In this document: piece by piece, positions 11,914-23,489 of the stretch | How the letters are laid out: each line of letters begins with the position of its first letter | Position numbering within the stretch: the stretch's first letter is position 1 | Assembly (NCBI GenBank): GCA_032622095.1 | Contig: CP136061.1 | Coordinates: 174,557,692-174,621,691, forward strand | Reading direction: 5' to 3' | Source of the DNA: Siphonodentalium dalli | Taxonomy: Eukaryota; Mollusca; Scaphopoda; Gadilida; Siphonodentaliidae | Length of the DNA stretch: 64,000 bases | Program-made: the position numbers and the translations under genes | Notes under the pieces: generated by a model | The model's database searches: none | What the model was told of the DNA's origin: nothing | The model's input: the letters and a program-made list of their open reading frames with translations, nothing else

Positions 11914-12890
11914 CAGTGTTAATGCGCGGAGAATAATAATTTTATTAATCAAACGAGAGAACAAAACGGCCGATCGATGCACATTTGTGCTATACAGTAT
12001 TTTATTATTGTTGCGCTGATGTCGGCAAGGTTCCGAGGTGTTTTCATCGTCATCAGCTGATCAATAAGTTCAATGGCAACACTCGATAAATGGTCAATTG
12101 ATACTAACACTAAATCTAAGATATATTATGTTTGAATTTGCAATGAATGTCATTTATTTATTACCGAATGGCTAATAGTTATAGCCATGATAGATGACAG
12201 TCCCCATTGTGCGCCCCACATTCCAACACCACGTGTTCGCAGGTACAAATTTCTGCGCTCGATCGTTATCAGTGGGCGTTTCTTGATCTTTCTTGGCGGG
12301 AGTGTTTTTTAAATAAACCATTTGGATTGAATCGTGTGTCCATTCCTTTGTATTTTTAGATTACATTGTGGAGAATATACTCAAGATTATGTAATTGTCA
12401 GTGCGCGCAGAATAATAATTTTATTAATCAAACGAGAGAACAAAAGGCCGATGCACATAAATTTGTGCTACAGTATTTTATCATTGCTGCTATGACGTCG
12501 ACAAGGTTCCTAGATTTTTTCATCGTCATCAGCTGATCAATAAGTTCAATGACAACATTCGATAAATGGTCAATTGATACTAATACTAAATCTAAGATAT
12601 ATTCTGTTTGAATTTGCCATGAATGTCATTTATGAATTACCGAATGGGTAATAGATATAGCCATGACAAATGAGTCCCCATTGTGCGCCCCAATTTCCAA
12701 CAACACGTGTTTACTGTAGGTACATATTTTTTGCGCACGTCATTAGTGGGGGTTTCTTGGCGGGAGTGTTTTTTAAATAAACAATTTGGATTGAATCATG
12801 TGTCCATTCCTTTGTATTTTTCGATTATAGTGTGGAGAATATACTCAAGATTATGTATTTGTCAATGCGCTTTAACAACATAATTTATTT
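11914..12890 (+). repeat. Internal direct duplication of the P element, about 480 bp twice
   Basis: The block starting near AGAATAATAATTTTATTAATC at 11932 recurs at about 12408. Both contain GTCATCAGCTGATCAATAAG and GGCGGGAGTGTTTTTTAAAT. The same duplication exists in P copy 2 (about 57140-58100, reverse), so it predates the split of the two copies. Confidence 0.7.
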
Positions 12891-13222
12891 GGGTACTAAT
12901 CCCCGTGCCCACAATATTGGGCTGAATTGGCGTGATGTTGGGACGTGTAACTGAAGAGGAAATCGAAAATTTTGTCGAACTTTTCGATCAAAACTTTATT
13001 GAATTCTCAAAATTGCTCACTCAGTGTATTAAAATAAAATATTATTCATATAATCTTGTGATGAATGAGGGAAAAAATCAAATCAAATGACAGTTTTATA
13101 TGAGAACATTTCTAGGGCCAAAATATATATTTTATCACGTTCACTTTGGAACAGTCTATTGCTAGTGTTGAAGGGATACTACCTTTATGAAACCATTTCT
13201 TTTTATGTTTCCTTCAGAGCAT

Positions 13223-14164
13223 ATTTAGTCCCATTGGGACAGTCACACCTCTAGTTTTTCACATTAACATTGCGACATACTACATAAATTGGCCATATCG
13301 TGATATAAACAATTAAAGAAATGACCTTGTAAACCATTAGTTATTTTCATATATTTACATACACCTAATAATCGCTTTCAATTTCCCCATAGCGTTACGG
13401 TAGACTCGCCCCCTGAGTCAATGTGTTCATAAACCTATGAACGTAATGTGAGGTCATTATCAATGTCGTTCATAGGTTTATGAATACATTGACCACGGAA
13501 ATCACCAGGGATTGTCAGACATGAACAACTACTTGATTATTCAGCATGTCCGGATTTGGCAAGAAATTCATTTGTTATTGTTACCCTTCACTTAACACTC
13601 ATCTCATCTCATATAACCCATATCTCCACAATTGTTGCCATAAGAATACAACTCACTTCACCGCTATGTTGTAATATAAAGACGACACTCTGTTTATAAC
13701 CCCACAACTTTCGAAACATCGCGAACAATGGTGTTTGCTCATTTGCATAATTATCATTTTTAATTTGCAATTGATATGCGGTGTGCGTATATAGTGTTGC
13801 GACTGATGTAAATTCGTTTTATGGTGTAAGGTTCCTATTGGGTCTTCTTATATGATCACCGTGGACCGCATTGTTGCATAATAGCATTATAATGCAGCTA
13901 ATACTGCAGACAAATGCACAATAAGCGACGTACAATACGTTTCATGTTACTAAGTGTCGATGTTCAAATAATCGCGCTACTCCATAGAGTTTGATTATTT
14001 TCCTTGTCACTACAAATATTCACCTCACAAATATATGTGTTGTCAATTTCTTATTCGCAGCCGAAACTTGTTAGTTTCAGATATTATCATTCTTTAAATC
14101 AACACATCTACATTCATTACAAGCTTAACATGACATTTCGTTTTGTAATTATGTGTATACGTTA
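13223..14164. other. Intron, no gene recognised
   Basis: Unique-looking AT-rich DNA after the truncated end of P copy 1. The only structured item is the inverted repeat at 13417-13493. Confidence 0.5.
13417..13493. repeat. Inverted repeat with 27-base arms
   Basis: GTCAATGTGTTCATAAACCT at 13417 is mirrored by AGGTTTATGAATACATTGAC ending at 13493, with one mismatch and about 23 bases between the arms. It could be a very small palindromic MITE; no target duplication could be fixed. Confidence 0.6.
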
Positions 14165-16040
14165 GGGATCGTGTCTTAATGCAAAAACCGATAACCGATC
14201 CCGACTGATAACCGATTGTAATAAAATAAGGTCACTTCATCGGTCATTCTATCGGTTCCATCGGTCGTTTCATCGGTCATTCTATCGGTTCCATCGGTTA
14301 TTCATCAGCGACTGATACTACGACATACGACGTTACAGTGACGTCGTCAAAAAAATCTCCATATGCTTATAAAGTCAATTCGAATGACTATCGCGCTGAG
14401 CGTAATATATATATATATTCATGCACTGTAGTTTATAATTACACGGAAGGGGTTGTTTGAGAGAAGTCACTTGTTATAACCTAGTCTGATAGGACTATGT
14501 CTAAATCAGTAATTAGAGATTTACCCATACACAACATATTATCGAAAGTCACCCCCATTGGAGCCCCAACTCGATCGGCAAATCATTTAAAAAATATTCT
14601 CCCCTAATAATAAAGTGGTGAGAAAGCTAAACGCTTCCTGGTTTAATATATACCCCGCTGGACAAAACAAGTGTCCACTGCCACCGCTGTGTACTTGCCG
14701 TTCGGCCGCGGTGTCAGAGTTTGTAACCGCGGTTGATCACCGCGGCCGAACAGCCAGTACACCACGGCTGAACGGCAAGTACACCGCTGTCGAACGGCAA
14801 GTACACCCCGGTCGAACAGCAAGTACACCGCAGCCGAACGGCATGTACGCCAGGGTTAGATTTCTGATATGTATCGTCTTTTTTTTTTTAAATTTAAAAC
14901 AAGCATGTTATGTATAGTAATATACGATGGTTAGTATTTTTAATTAAAGGAAATATAATAATATAATTGTCCGTACATAATCTCGACTTCGTGGTCATTA
15001 TGACTAACCACCAATTTCATCCCATGCCTTTGAACTACTTAGCTATTAATATGGCTATATCATTTTCTGATGTCTCTTATGCAAATGTGCAGATAAAGAA
15101 AGCTATGGCATTTAAATTTTAAAAAATGTTTCAACAATACACATGACATGCTATTAACACCAGACCACATCATCTGAGTTGATCACTCTAAGATGGTCTG
15201 AGGTCATTATAAATTTGATAGGTTTAACTCATTCAGTGCCGGCGACGAGATATCTCATATCTCGTCGCCCGAAAAACACCATCTGCTGCTTACTGACCGA
15301 AACTCACAATTTCAATGTGGGTGTACATGATTTGAAACGTGTATACTACAAGTCGCATTGTGGAAGACATGTCAGTTTAATCTTTCAATGGGGGATTATA
15401 GCATAGTTTCTGTTACGTTATAGCAGAGTTTTTGTAATGTTCATCGGAATTACTGCAGAGTTTCCATGGAAGTCCACTGGATTTGAATACGCTCACATCT
15501 GAGTGTTCCATCTAAAACTCCGTTTTACTAGGAAAAACACTGCATTTTTTATTATCAGCCATATGTGGCAAAGAAGAATTAATTCAGTCATGCTTGCACT
15601 GCAGCTTATCTACGATTTACCCCCTGTCAACATGTTGTTTGCATTGTTTTATAATATTAGGTATTGATTGATTAATTGGCAGTAATAATTAGTGATCGAT
15701 GCACGTTCTGTTTCGATTCCGATTCCGTACTTTATATATACACATATTAAATCGTGTCATTTCACTTCACTTTCATTGAAGTACACTTGATTCGCCTTAT
15801 TCATCACTGATTGTCATAGTATCTAATATTCTAGAAAGTTCACAATCTGCATATTCATCTAGTTATCATTCAATTATCACTAATTGTTTAGTATTTTGTC
15901 GGCAAGCCATTGTGCAATTTCTTCATTATTTATCTATTCGTTACGCGATTGGCAGATTCTCTTTAAGCTCCGCCCAATGGCATGTCACTCATATTAAACT
16001 GACATATTCAAACTTCTCTCTGGGTTGTGTTATTGGGGTT
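14165..16040 (+). mobile_element. R element copy 1, left end certain, right end undefined
   Basis: TTA then GGGATCGTGTCTTAATGC and AAAAACCGATAACCG, followed by CATCGGT/TCTATCGGT words to about 14310. The same terminus occurs at 38629. Both copies also share an AT-rich block (about 14855-15010 here, 39430-39600 there). I could not find the inverted right terminus, so the stated end is only where a Helentron-like repeat begins. The 15030-15120 part also resembles sequence inside the element at 26011. Confidence 0.5.
14657..14855. repeat. CCGCGGT/TACTTGCCGTTCGG minisatellite with hairpin leader
   Basis: The leader TGGACAAAACAAGTGTCCA is a perfect six-base hairpin. It is followed by about eight diverged units of 20-22 bases of the CGAACGGCAAGTACACCGC type, in both orientations. 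The same leader and minisatellite occur inside F2 (23490-23705) and F1 (42868-43150). Confidence 0.75.
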
Positions 16041-16052
16041 AACTGATTTTTT

Positions 16053-17177
16053 GTCCCCCGGAAAAAATTTCGGGGGACTATTAAAATAGCCGGTGTCCGT
16101 CTGTGTGTCCGGAAATGGTTTCCGGATGATAACTTTAGTTTCGGTTATTAGATCAAAAGTAAATTTCATAGGTGAGTTTATCAGACCAAAATAAAGGTCA
16201 AGTTCGAATATGGGTTTGCTCCGCCCATTTTTGCGAGAGTTATGGCCCTTTTTATACGCCCGTTTGAAAAAACGGCCGTATTATAGTATTGGTCTGTCCG
16301 GGCGTCCGTCCGTCCGGGCGTCCGTTAACCTGGTTTCCGGATGATAACTTTAGTTAGAGTGAACCAAATTTATTAAATTTGGTATGTGGGTTTATTAGCC
16401 GAAAAGTAAGTTCAAGTTCGAATTTGTTGTCCGGATGATAACTTTAGTATAGTTTATCGAAATGAATCCGAATTTGGTATATTACTTTCTCCCACCAAAC
16501 ACAGGTCAAGTTCGAACTTGGGTTCTGTCCGACCATTTTTGGCAGAGTTATGCCCCTTTTTCGACTCAGAAAATTCAGTTTTTCTTATGTTTTTTTGGTT
16601 TCCAGATGATAACTTGATTTTGGAATGTTTATACGCAAAACCCGTTTTTTTGTGGATTACATATATCGAAATACAGCTCAAGTCCGAATTCCGTTTTAAT
16701 CCGATAATTTTTGCGAGAGTTATGGCCCCTTTTTTGATGTAATTTGACTTAGAAAATCCGTGAAATTTGTTGTCCGGATGATAACTTTAGTTAGAGTGAA
16801 CCGATTTCAATCAAATTTGGTATGTTGGTTTATTAGGAGAAAAGACAGCTCAAGTTCGAATTTGGGTTCCGTCCGCCAATTTTCACCGGAGTTATGCCCC
16901 TTATTTGACGTAATTTGACTTAGAAAATCCCTGAAATTTGTTGTCCGGATGATAACTTTACTAGAGCTTATCGGATTCAATGATAATTTGGTATATTACT
17001 TTCTCCCACCAAAACACAGGTCAAGTTCAAATTTGAGTTCCGTCCGCCAATTTTTACCAGAGTTATGCCCCTTTTTTACCAGTTTCCGCCGACCCAAGAG
17101 AGGGCGTATTTTGCACGCCCAGCGTAGCTCTTGTTTGACTTAGAAAACCCCTGAAAGTTGGTTTCCGGATGATAACT
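16053..17177 (+). mobile_element. Helentron-like repeat (GTCCCCCG-headed), cut by assembly gap
   Basis: Starts with the hairpin GTCCCCCGG...CGGGGGAC (16053-16078). A body of about 160-base units follows, each with TTTCCGGATGATAACTTTAG, AGGTCAAGTTCGAA and GAGTTATGCCCC. It is interrupted by the second element at 16252-17133 and runs into the Ns. A related copy with the same head is at 47570. Confidence 0.6.
16252..17133 (+). mobile_element. Helentron-like element, complete, nested
   Basis: Starts TTATACGCCCGTTTG, itself a hairpin with AAACGGCCGTAT. The 3' end carries the hairpin GGGCGT-loop-ACGCCC (17102-17120), inverted to the head, then AGCGTAG and CTCTTG. The flanks rejoin as CCCTTT|TTTGACTTAG, which occurs uninterrupted at 47755-47775. 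Insertion is therefore between T and T without duplication. This fits Helentron (Helitron2) ends with asymmetric terminal inverted repeats. Confidence 0.7.
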
Positions 17178-17277
17178 NNNNNNNNNNNNNNNNNNNNNNN
17201 NNNNNNNNNNNNNNNNNNNNNNNNNNNNNNNNNNNNNNNNNNNNNNNNNNNNNNNNNNNNNNNNNNNNNNNNNNNNN
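17178..17277. other. Assembly gap of 100 N
   Basis: Exactly 100 Ns, the usual placeholder for a gap of unknown size. It separates a Helentron-like repeat from the 3' end of a reverse Helitron array. It may also hide a missing midasin exon. Confidence 0.95.
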
Positions 17278-17860
17278 GGTGACCCGACTTCGTCCGGGCT
17301 TTGACCTTGAATTGACCATTTTGAAGGTCAAGGTCAGGTTGGGGTCACAATTTGACCCGTCGAAAACACTCCCCCAATAAAAATATCCCTAGGTATATAA
17401 TTTCGTCGAAATCCGTTAATTTTTTAATTTAATTTGAGTTAATTATGCCTGTTTAATTCTGCCTTTAAATGATGGTACCCGTGATCGTACCCGTCCCTAA
17501 AAGAGGTACGTTTGTGGGTACACGTTGTACGTCACACAACACGCTCATGTCTGGATACAGTCTTACACGCCCAGACCCAGACGTAATAATCACATTACAC
17601 ACATACGCTCTTTATCGACGACACTGCGGATACGAACGCTCTTTAACTATCAATGCGATTAACCCCACCGTGCCAATGGCGGTAATTTTTGTGACTGGGA
17701 GTGGAGAATGGGTGCTCTGATGTTCTCAGAAGTGGTGCGATGACACTTCATCTGGGATTTTACCCTTAGATAGGAAGTTTGGGCTCAATCCGTCGGGCAG
17801 TTTTCGAATCCATCGCGAACACACACATAGACAGATCTTCCAAATTATATAGTAGATAGA
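17278..17860 (-). mobile_element. Reverse Helitron unit 4, 3' end in gap
   Basis: The minus-strand head TCTATCTACTATATAATTTG followed by GAAGATCTGTCTATG is closest to unit 1 of the plus array. The CTAG terminus itself is lost in the gap. Contains CGCTCTTTATCG near 17606. Confidence 0.65.
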
Positions 17861-18440
17861 CTAGCAGGGTGACCCGACTTCGTCCGGGCTGTTTCCCCTC
17901 TGCTTTTCGGCAAATTGCGCGATTTGACCTTGAATTGTCCATTTTGAAGGTCAAGGTCAGGTCAGGTCACGATTTGACCCGTCCAAAACACTGCCCGGAT
18001 AAAAGTACCCGTCGAAATCCATCCAGTTTTACCCGATTTGACCTCGAATTGATCATTTTGATGGTCAAGGTCAGGTCGGGGTCACAAGTAACCCCACGTA
18101 TCAAATTTCGTCGAAATCCCATCAAAATTAGCGATTTGACCTTGAATTGACCCGATTTCAAGGCCACGTCGCACGGGCAAACGAATAGGCTGACGACACT
18201 CCCCATACGAAATTATCCCTAGACACTAATTTTCATCAAAATCCTGTGATGCTCGGACGTTCGACCTTGAAATGACCCGATTTCAAGGTCATGTCGCACG
18301 GGCAAATTAACAGGCCCATGCCACTCCACGGCCGAACGTACCCGCACATACCAAGTTTCATCGAAATCGGCTTGGCCGTTTTCGATTCCATCGCGAACAC
18401 ACAGACAGACACACACAGATTTCCCAAAATATATAATAGA
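17861..18440 (-). mobile_element. Reverse Helitron unit 3
   Basis: The minus-strand head is TCTATTATATATTTTGGG. The body has GACCTTGAATTGACC-type repeats of roughly 90-120 bases. The tail AGCCCGGACGAAGTCGGGTC, then ACCCTGCTAG, closely resembles that of plus unit 1. Confidence 0.75.
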
Positions 18441-18812
18441 CTAGCCGATGAGCCCGACGTTGTCCAGGCTATTCAAAAACCAAATTTCAAGTCGTCGATA
18501 GCTCCACCCGTTTCCGAGATCTGGTCTGCGCATGTGCGAAGCTTGCGTCGCACGGGTCGGCGACCCGATGAAAATCGTATCCGGGGCAAGATACATTCAC
18601 ATAGCAAATTTCAAGTCGATAGCTCCACCCGTTTCCGAGATCTTGTCTGCGCATGTGCGAAGCGGGTGCTGCACAGGCTCGCCAATACGACAACGACGAC
18701 CGCCTGGTCAAAATACACACACGTACCAAGTTTCGTCCCGATCGGTCGAGAATCGTAGATTTGTATAAATGACATACAGACAGACAGAGGTCTTCAAAAT
18801 ATATAGGAGACT
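18441..18812 (-). mobile_element. Reverse Helitron unit 2
   Basis: 372 bp. Head TCTCCTATATATTTTGAAG, TCTG microsatellite, two 122-bp-type repeats with GCGCATGTGC variants. Tail AGCCTGGACAACGTCGGGCT, then CATCGGCTAG, as in the single Helitron at 52202. Confidence 0.75.
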
Positions 18813-19413
18813 AGCAGGTTAGCCCGCCACTGGCGTGGTTCGTCTCATGGCTTTGTTCGAAAAAGCAATTGCAACAGCTTCCGAGACACGTGTGCTGCAC
18901 CTAGGTGTAAAATTTTGTCGAAATCCGCCAGTTTTATACGATTTGACCTTGAATTGATTATTGTCAATGTCAGGTCTGGGTCACAATTTGACCCGTCCAT
19001 GACACTTCCCGCACAAAAGTACCCATAGGTAGCAAGTTTGAGCTCAATCGGTTCGAGTCTATAAAGGACACGCACTTGTAGATCATTTGTGGGTACCCGT
19101 TTGAAGGTCAAGGTCACCTCGCGCGGAACCCCCATTCCTAGGAAGCCCTAAGTACGTAAGAATCACACAACACGCTCATGTCTGGATACAGTCACGCTAA
19201 CGTCTTGACCCAGACGTAAGAATCACACTACTCGCATACGCTCTTTATCAACGACACTGCGGATACGAACGCTCTTTAACTATCAACGCGATTAACCCCA
19301 CAGTGCCAAGGAAGTTTGTGTTCAATCGATCCAGCCGTTTTCGATTCTATAAAGTACACACATACACACATATATATATATTTATATACGTAGTTCTCAA
19401 AATATATAGTAGA
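18813..19413 (-). mobile_element. Reverse Helitron unit 1
   Basis: 601 bp. Head TCTACTATATATTTTGAG and a tail of the CCGCC-AGT-GGCGGGC type ending CTGCTAG, related to plus unit 7. Contains the CGCTCTTTATCA word near 19229. Confidence 0.75.
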
Positions 19414-20911
19414 TAAGAAGATGTCACAATACCACATACAAAATCACCCATGACATATCGAAATAGAGCACGTTCATAATTGAGAACGCTCTTTATTATC
19501 TATAGTGCGACAAAAACATGGACGGTCTTTATTAGAGGCAATCATTGGATTTTTTCTAGGCTAACAATTAAAAAAAAATCCTTTCTAGAAAGTCAATATC
19601 TGCCATCAAAACGTAAAATAAAACAAAACAAAAAGAACGAACAACAACACAAACTGAAAATCAATGCCTGGCAACCCTTCAATTTAAAAAAAATGTCGTT
19701 ATGCCAAACTGCATGTCTAATTATTAATTATTTTAGTTTCGACAGTCTGTTGTGTATTCGAGTGAATTATTTTGTTTACGCACTTATCGATCTTGACTGT
19801 AAGGATTTTAGCAAGAGGTTCACAGTCGTGCACATCTCCACATAAAATGTTTCGTGTGAAGAAACAGAGAGGAACATTATTATGACGAATATAAGCCATC
19901 ACGATACATGTACTAGTATATTAACCAAGACCTTTTTAGTCACACTCCATTTGTGTTTAATTGTACTCCTATAGCGTACAACGGGATGACACTAGTCTGT
20001 AAACTAGCTTCTAAAATTGGTACCATACAACGAAGAAGAAGCTATAGGCCTATGGCCCAACTTGTATTCTTTCAGAAACAGTTCAATTTAGTTTCGCACA
20101 AAATTCCACTCGCTCGTTGCATTTCTGCATAAATTAATCTCATTTCACACAACTTTTATCGTCTCAAAGTGCATTTTAGCCATCATAATTAACCGGCGAC
20201 TGCAATATTTTATATGTAATTTATCAACACATTACGCGATTGGCGGAATTATTTCAAGCTCCACCCACCGCTGTCACCGGTATGTAAATTACCGCATTGA
20301 TGCAGATGATCGGTTATGTGACCGTGTTGTGGTCATGTGATCGCACTCACATGACTCGCACTTCAGATACTTTCGCGATTTTTAAATATCATAATAATAA
20401 AAATACTATCTGCTCGATTTTGACATATATAATTAGTATTATGACGATAACAAAAATATTATTTTGACAAACTAATTCCTTTAACAAAAATATTTTAAAA
20501 TATTTATTTTGTTTAAATTCCGCCGAAATCACAACAGCGTCCGTAGTTACATTACACCCAGAAATAATATTACGATTCTCTGATAACCTGACTTTGCAAA
20601 GTAGTAATTTTGTTCAATAAAAGCAAAATGATCCACTTTGAGTCATCAATGTGGAATTACAATATTCGAGTTCTCAAATTAAACAACAATTCTGACACTT
20701 AAAAAATATGTTTCACATTTTGTTTGTGAAGAGATTCACCTAAATAAATATTGAGAAAAATTTCGTCCTCATCACAACCACATGTTTCGTTTGTTTTCAT
20801 TTTGTCAGCCAAAACGAGTACTCTTTGTCAACATTTTGTAATATACAGGAAGAAAAGATGTAAATATGTGCCTTCATTGTATTTTTCGTCTTTTCATTCA
20901 TCTGTTTACAG
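19414..20911 (+). other. MDN1 intron, nothing recognised
   Basis: AT-rich DNA. The word AACGCTCTTTATT occurs at 19486. I searched this stretch by eye for the missing midasin exon and did not find it. The acceptor before the next exon is TTTACAG. Confidence 0.5.
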
Positions 20912-21029
20912 GTGCTGGAATAACTTGTTGGATAGAGAAATTATTTACAGCAAGCAGAGCTGCAGCAAGTGGTGGTTCCATCTCTACGAGCTTACATGTT
21001 CATATCTCGGGGACTCCTCCATTTCTCAG
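20912..21029 (+). CDS. MDN1: Midasin (MDN1) internal exon, 39 full codons
   Basis: 118 bases, from acceptor TTTACAG to donor CAG|GTCAGT. The first base completes a codon begun in the missing upstream exon, then 39 codons follow, so phase is 2 to 0. The translation begins CWNNLLDREIIYSKQ and contains SKWWFHLYELTCSYL. The family has a CW-LD...Y...KHWF-IYQ pattern here, in the linker region after the segment encoded at 228-323. The open frame continues on both sides of the exon by chance (20751-21311); the splice boundaries rather than the ORF ends should be trusted. The next exon starts in phase 0, as required. Confidence 0.85.
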
Positions 21030-22056
21030 GTCAGTATTTATGGATTAAACATAAACTTTGAAGTTTTCTCTCATTTGTATTCTTTGCGTGCACTATTTCC
21101 AGTAGGTGAAAGTGAAGGATGGCTAGTTTATAGAGGAAATTATTATTTCAGAGTTAATGTCATATTTTTGGATATCACAGAGAATCTAGGGAAGACTGCA
21201 TTTGACTTTGTTGATGTTCTCTTTGAAACATTCACACAGGAAGGTTTGCCATGTCGGTGCTCACCTGAGAATTTATCTTTACAGTTAACCAAAATGCCTG
21301 AAATATTTTAAAGGTAGTTTTCACCAAAAACGTTATTATTTGTTAGAAATTTGTTGAAAAAGTGTGCGAAGTGCCTCTTTAGTCATTTATCAGTTCGATT
21401 CTCTGAAATAAGCAAATAATATGTTCTTAAACCAATTTTAAAGCAACCATATAACGACTAAATTCATCGGCACATCCTACAGGCCACATTCCTCATCGAA
21501 TCATCACCAAACTTCATATCGATATTTGAGATGGGACTTATCGAATTTTTCGTAATTTCATAAAAAAATATATCCAGCAGCGGCCATCTCTGATTTGGCA
21601 ATCAATCAGCAATTACTACAGCCATGTTTTTGGAAAATTACAGGCTCACTTCCAGTTAAGATCTATTTAACTTGAAAGTTTTCTGATGAAAAACATGCAA
21701 TCTTTGATTTTAATCTTTGCATGACTAAATCCTTCGGGATCCTCTTCAAGTTGAGCTACAGTGTTATTTACACTTTCATTTTCCAAAGTTGAATTTGAAT
21801 AATCTTTTGTGTATTAATAAAGGGATGAAGGGATACATTATACAGGTTTAGCCATCACAGGCCAGATTCTTTTGAATTAAGCCACATCAGAAAATTAATC
21901 AACCTTGGTGGAAAGCCACCTATTCGGGGGATTCTCTGTGCTGCACTCTTGTTAACCATTTGAACCCTGACATCCTGAACGTTAAATGGCCCAAACCCAA
22001 TGCGCCTGATGTTATATAGTATTCCGACGACGTAACTCATAATGCGCTTTGCGGAA
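21030..22056 (+). other. MDN1 intron with CATCTTGGATT-type repeat fragment
   Basis: From about 21475 to 21730 there is a diverged copy of the dispersed repeat containing CTACAGGCCACATTCCTCAT and GCATGACTAAATCCTTCGG, the same family as the array at 27961-29345. The other parts carry nothing recognised. Confidence 0.5.
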
Positions 22057-22668
22057 TCTGCAAATATTTTCAGAAACGTCGAGATTTCCGCAACGCTATC
22101 GTCTGAATTTTTCCGAAAAACGCCATGAGTTTTCCGCAAAATTACCGAAACTTTACATAAAGATTTCCGCAAACGCCACGAGTTTTCCGCAAAAATTACC
22201 GAAACGTTAAATAAAGATTTCCGCAAACATTCCGCAAAGTCTGTAACGTCGACATTGCAAAACAGTAATTTTCCGAAAACGTTGAAATTTCATGATGGGG
22301 GACTGGACTCCTCGTCGGAAGTAAATTTCACCGGAATGGACATTTCGCCGAAAGTCATTTTTGACGGAGTGACAGTTCGCCGGAATATTATAATCCCGTA
22401 ATTAGTCATTAGTGAAGACTGATTGACATAGGTATTATAATCCTGCGAACTGATAATTAGTCATTAGTGAAGACTGTTTGACATAGGTACTATGAAAACA
22501 AACTTCGGGCTTCCTTCCTCGCACGTGTGATTATTACCATCATTTGTGTTTTACCGACAATACTGTTACCTGAGGTGTGTTCATATTACATATTACAACC
22601 GAAGCCATTGGTGATCCGTAGTAAGTAGGCCTATGTTGTTTTAGCGGTGGTGATCCGTATAGTAACTA

Positions 22669-22796
22669 CAGTAATGCTCTAATTAATCGACCTCTTAACG
22701 ACGATGAATGGCAACAAGCCATATTTCCGACTAAATCCTGAAAAGTTACCCATAATTCTGCTGTCGTTAAGAGGTCGATTAATTAGAGCATTACTG
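22669..22796. mobile_element. Mariner-like MITE, 128 bp
   Basis: Inverted ends CAGTAATGCTCTAATTAATC and the exact reverse complement, extending to about 35 bases per arm, flanked by TA at 22667-22668 and 22797-22798. TA duplication and a CAGT start are typical of Tc1/mariner MITEs. F1 lacks it at the matching place (about 42180), though F1 also lacks some 15-20 flanking bases. Confidence 0.8.
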
Positions 22797-23489
22797 TATA
22801 TCACAACCACTGTAGGTTGTTTTAGCGACTTTCATATGGTATATATATCACTGGCTTTACAACATTTAGGCCTACCATATCATCCAAGATGGATAGAACT
22901 ACGAATGTTGAGTTGTGTAGGCTATTGCTTGTCATAAAACTGTGTATGCGCACAATAATGCAATAACTTGCGATAAATGTCAGAAATTTTCAATTGTCCC
23001 ACAATACACCTACATATAAGTAAATTTATTTCAGCGAACAGTCGTCTATTCCGGCGAAAAGTCGTATATGTCTTAAATCTCGGCGAAATGTCTTAAATTA
23101 CGGCGAATAGTCCCGACCTTCGGCGAAGTTGTTGTTGGTTTCCGGCGAACTGTCCCAAATCCGGACAATTGTTCCGGCGAAATATACTTCCGCAAATCGT
23201 CACGTCGCAATTAAATCTCGAGACAAGACGCATCACAAACGCGAACCTGACACACAAGGCATTAAAGGGATTGTTAATCAGCACTGTAAATATAATTGCT
23301 CGAATCAACAAACAAACGTACTATATTTTAATATGATCATTCAATACACTGTATCCACAGTTTTATAAACTCTTCTATCATTACGATAGTTTTATCAGAA
23401 TAGTTTTACTATTATCGTTTATATACCCAATATACTGGGGTGCTTCTCACCTAAATGAGGGATTTCCATAACAAGCAATTAGCTACCAC

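Larger units (their letters stand above)
1760..13222 (+). mobile_element. P element copy 1 (PIF/Harbinger-like), 3'-truncated, with nested insertions
   Basis: The left end is TTA then GGGGTCATCTCAAAATTATC. A partial extra copy of the terminus (TTAGGGGTCATC) lies just before it at 1744-1755. Subterminal words are of the TCGGGA/ATCGGA type. The whole element is the reverse complement of the complete P copy at 56231-60743. It is interrupted by H1 (2600-4172) and the Helitron array (4937-11690). Homology to copy 2 stops at about 13222, short of the right terminus. No ORF resembling a transposase was seen, so it is non-autonomous. Confidence 0.75.
17278..19413 (-). mobile_element. Helitron tandem array on the minus strand, four units
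   Basis: Read on the minus strand it starts TCTACTATATATTTTGAG after host A (plus position 19414). The units are 19413-18813, 18812-18441, 18440-17861 and 17860-17278. Each junction has CTAG followed by TCTATC/TCTATT/TCTCCT and TATATATTTTG. The 3' end of the last unit is in the gap, but its hairpin GGTGACCCGACTTCGTCCGG survives at 17278. Heads and tails match units of the plus array, so both loci belong to one family. Confidence 0.75.

Noticed and set aside
20751-21311. 186-codon continuous frame taken as a single gene
   Set aside because: Only 20912-21029 matches midasin. The rest is intron that happens to stay open, and good acceptor and donor sites bound the exon.
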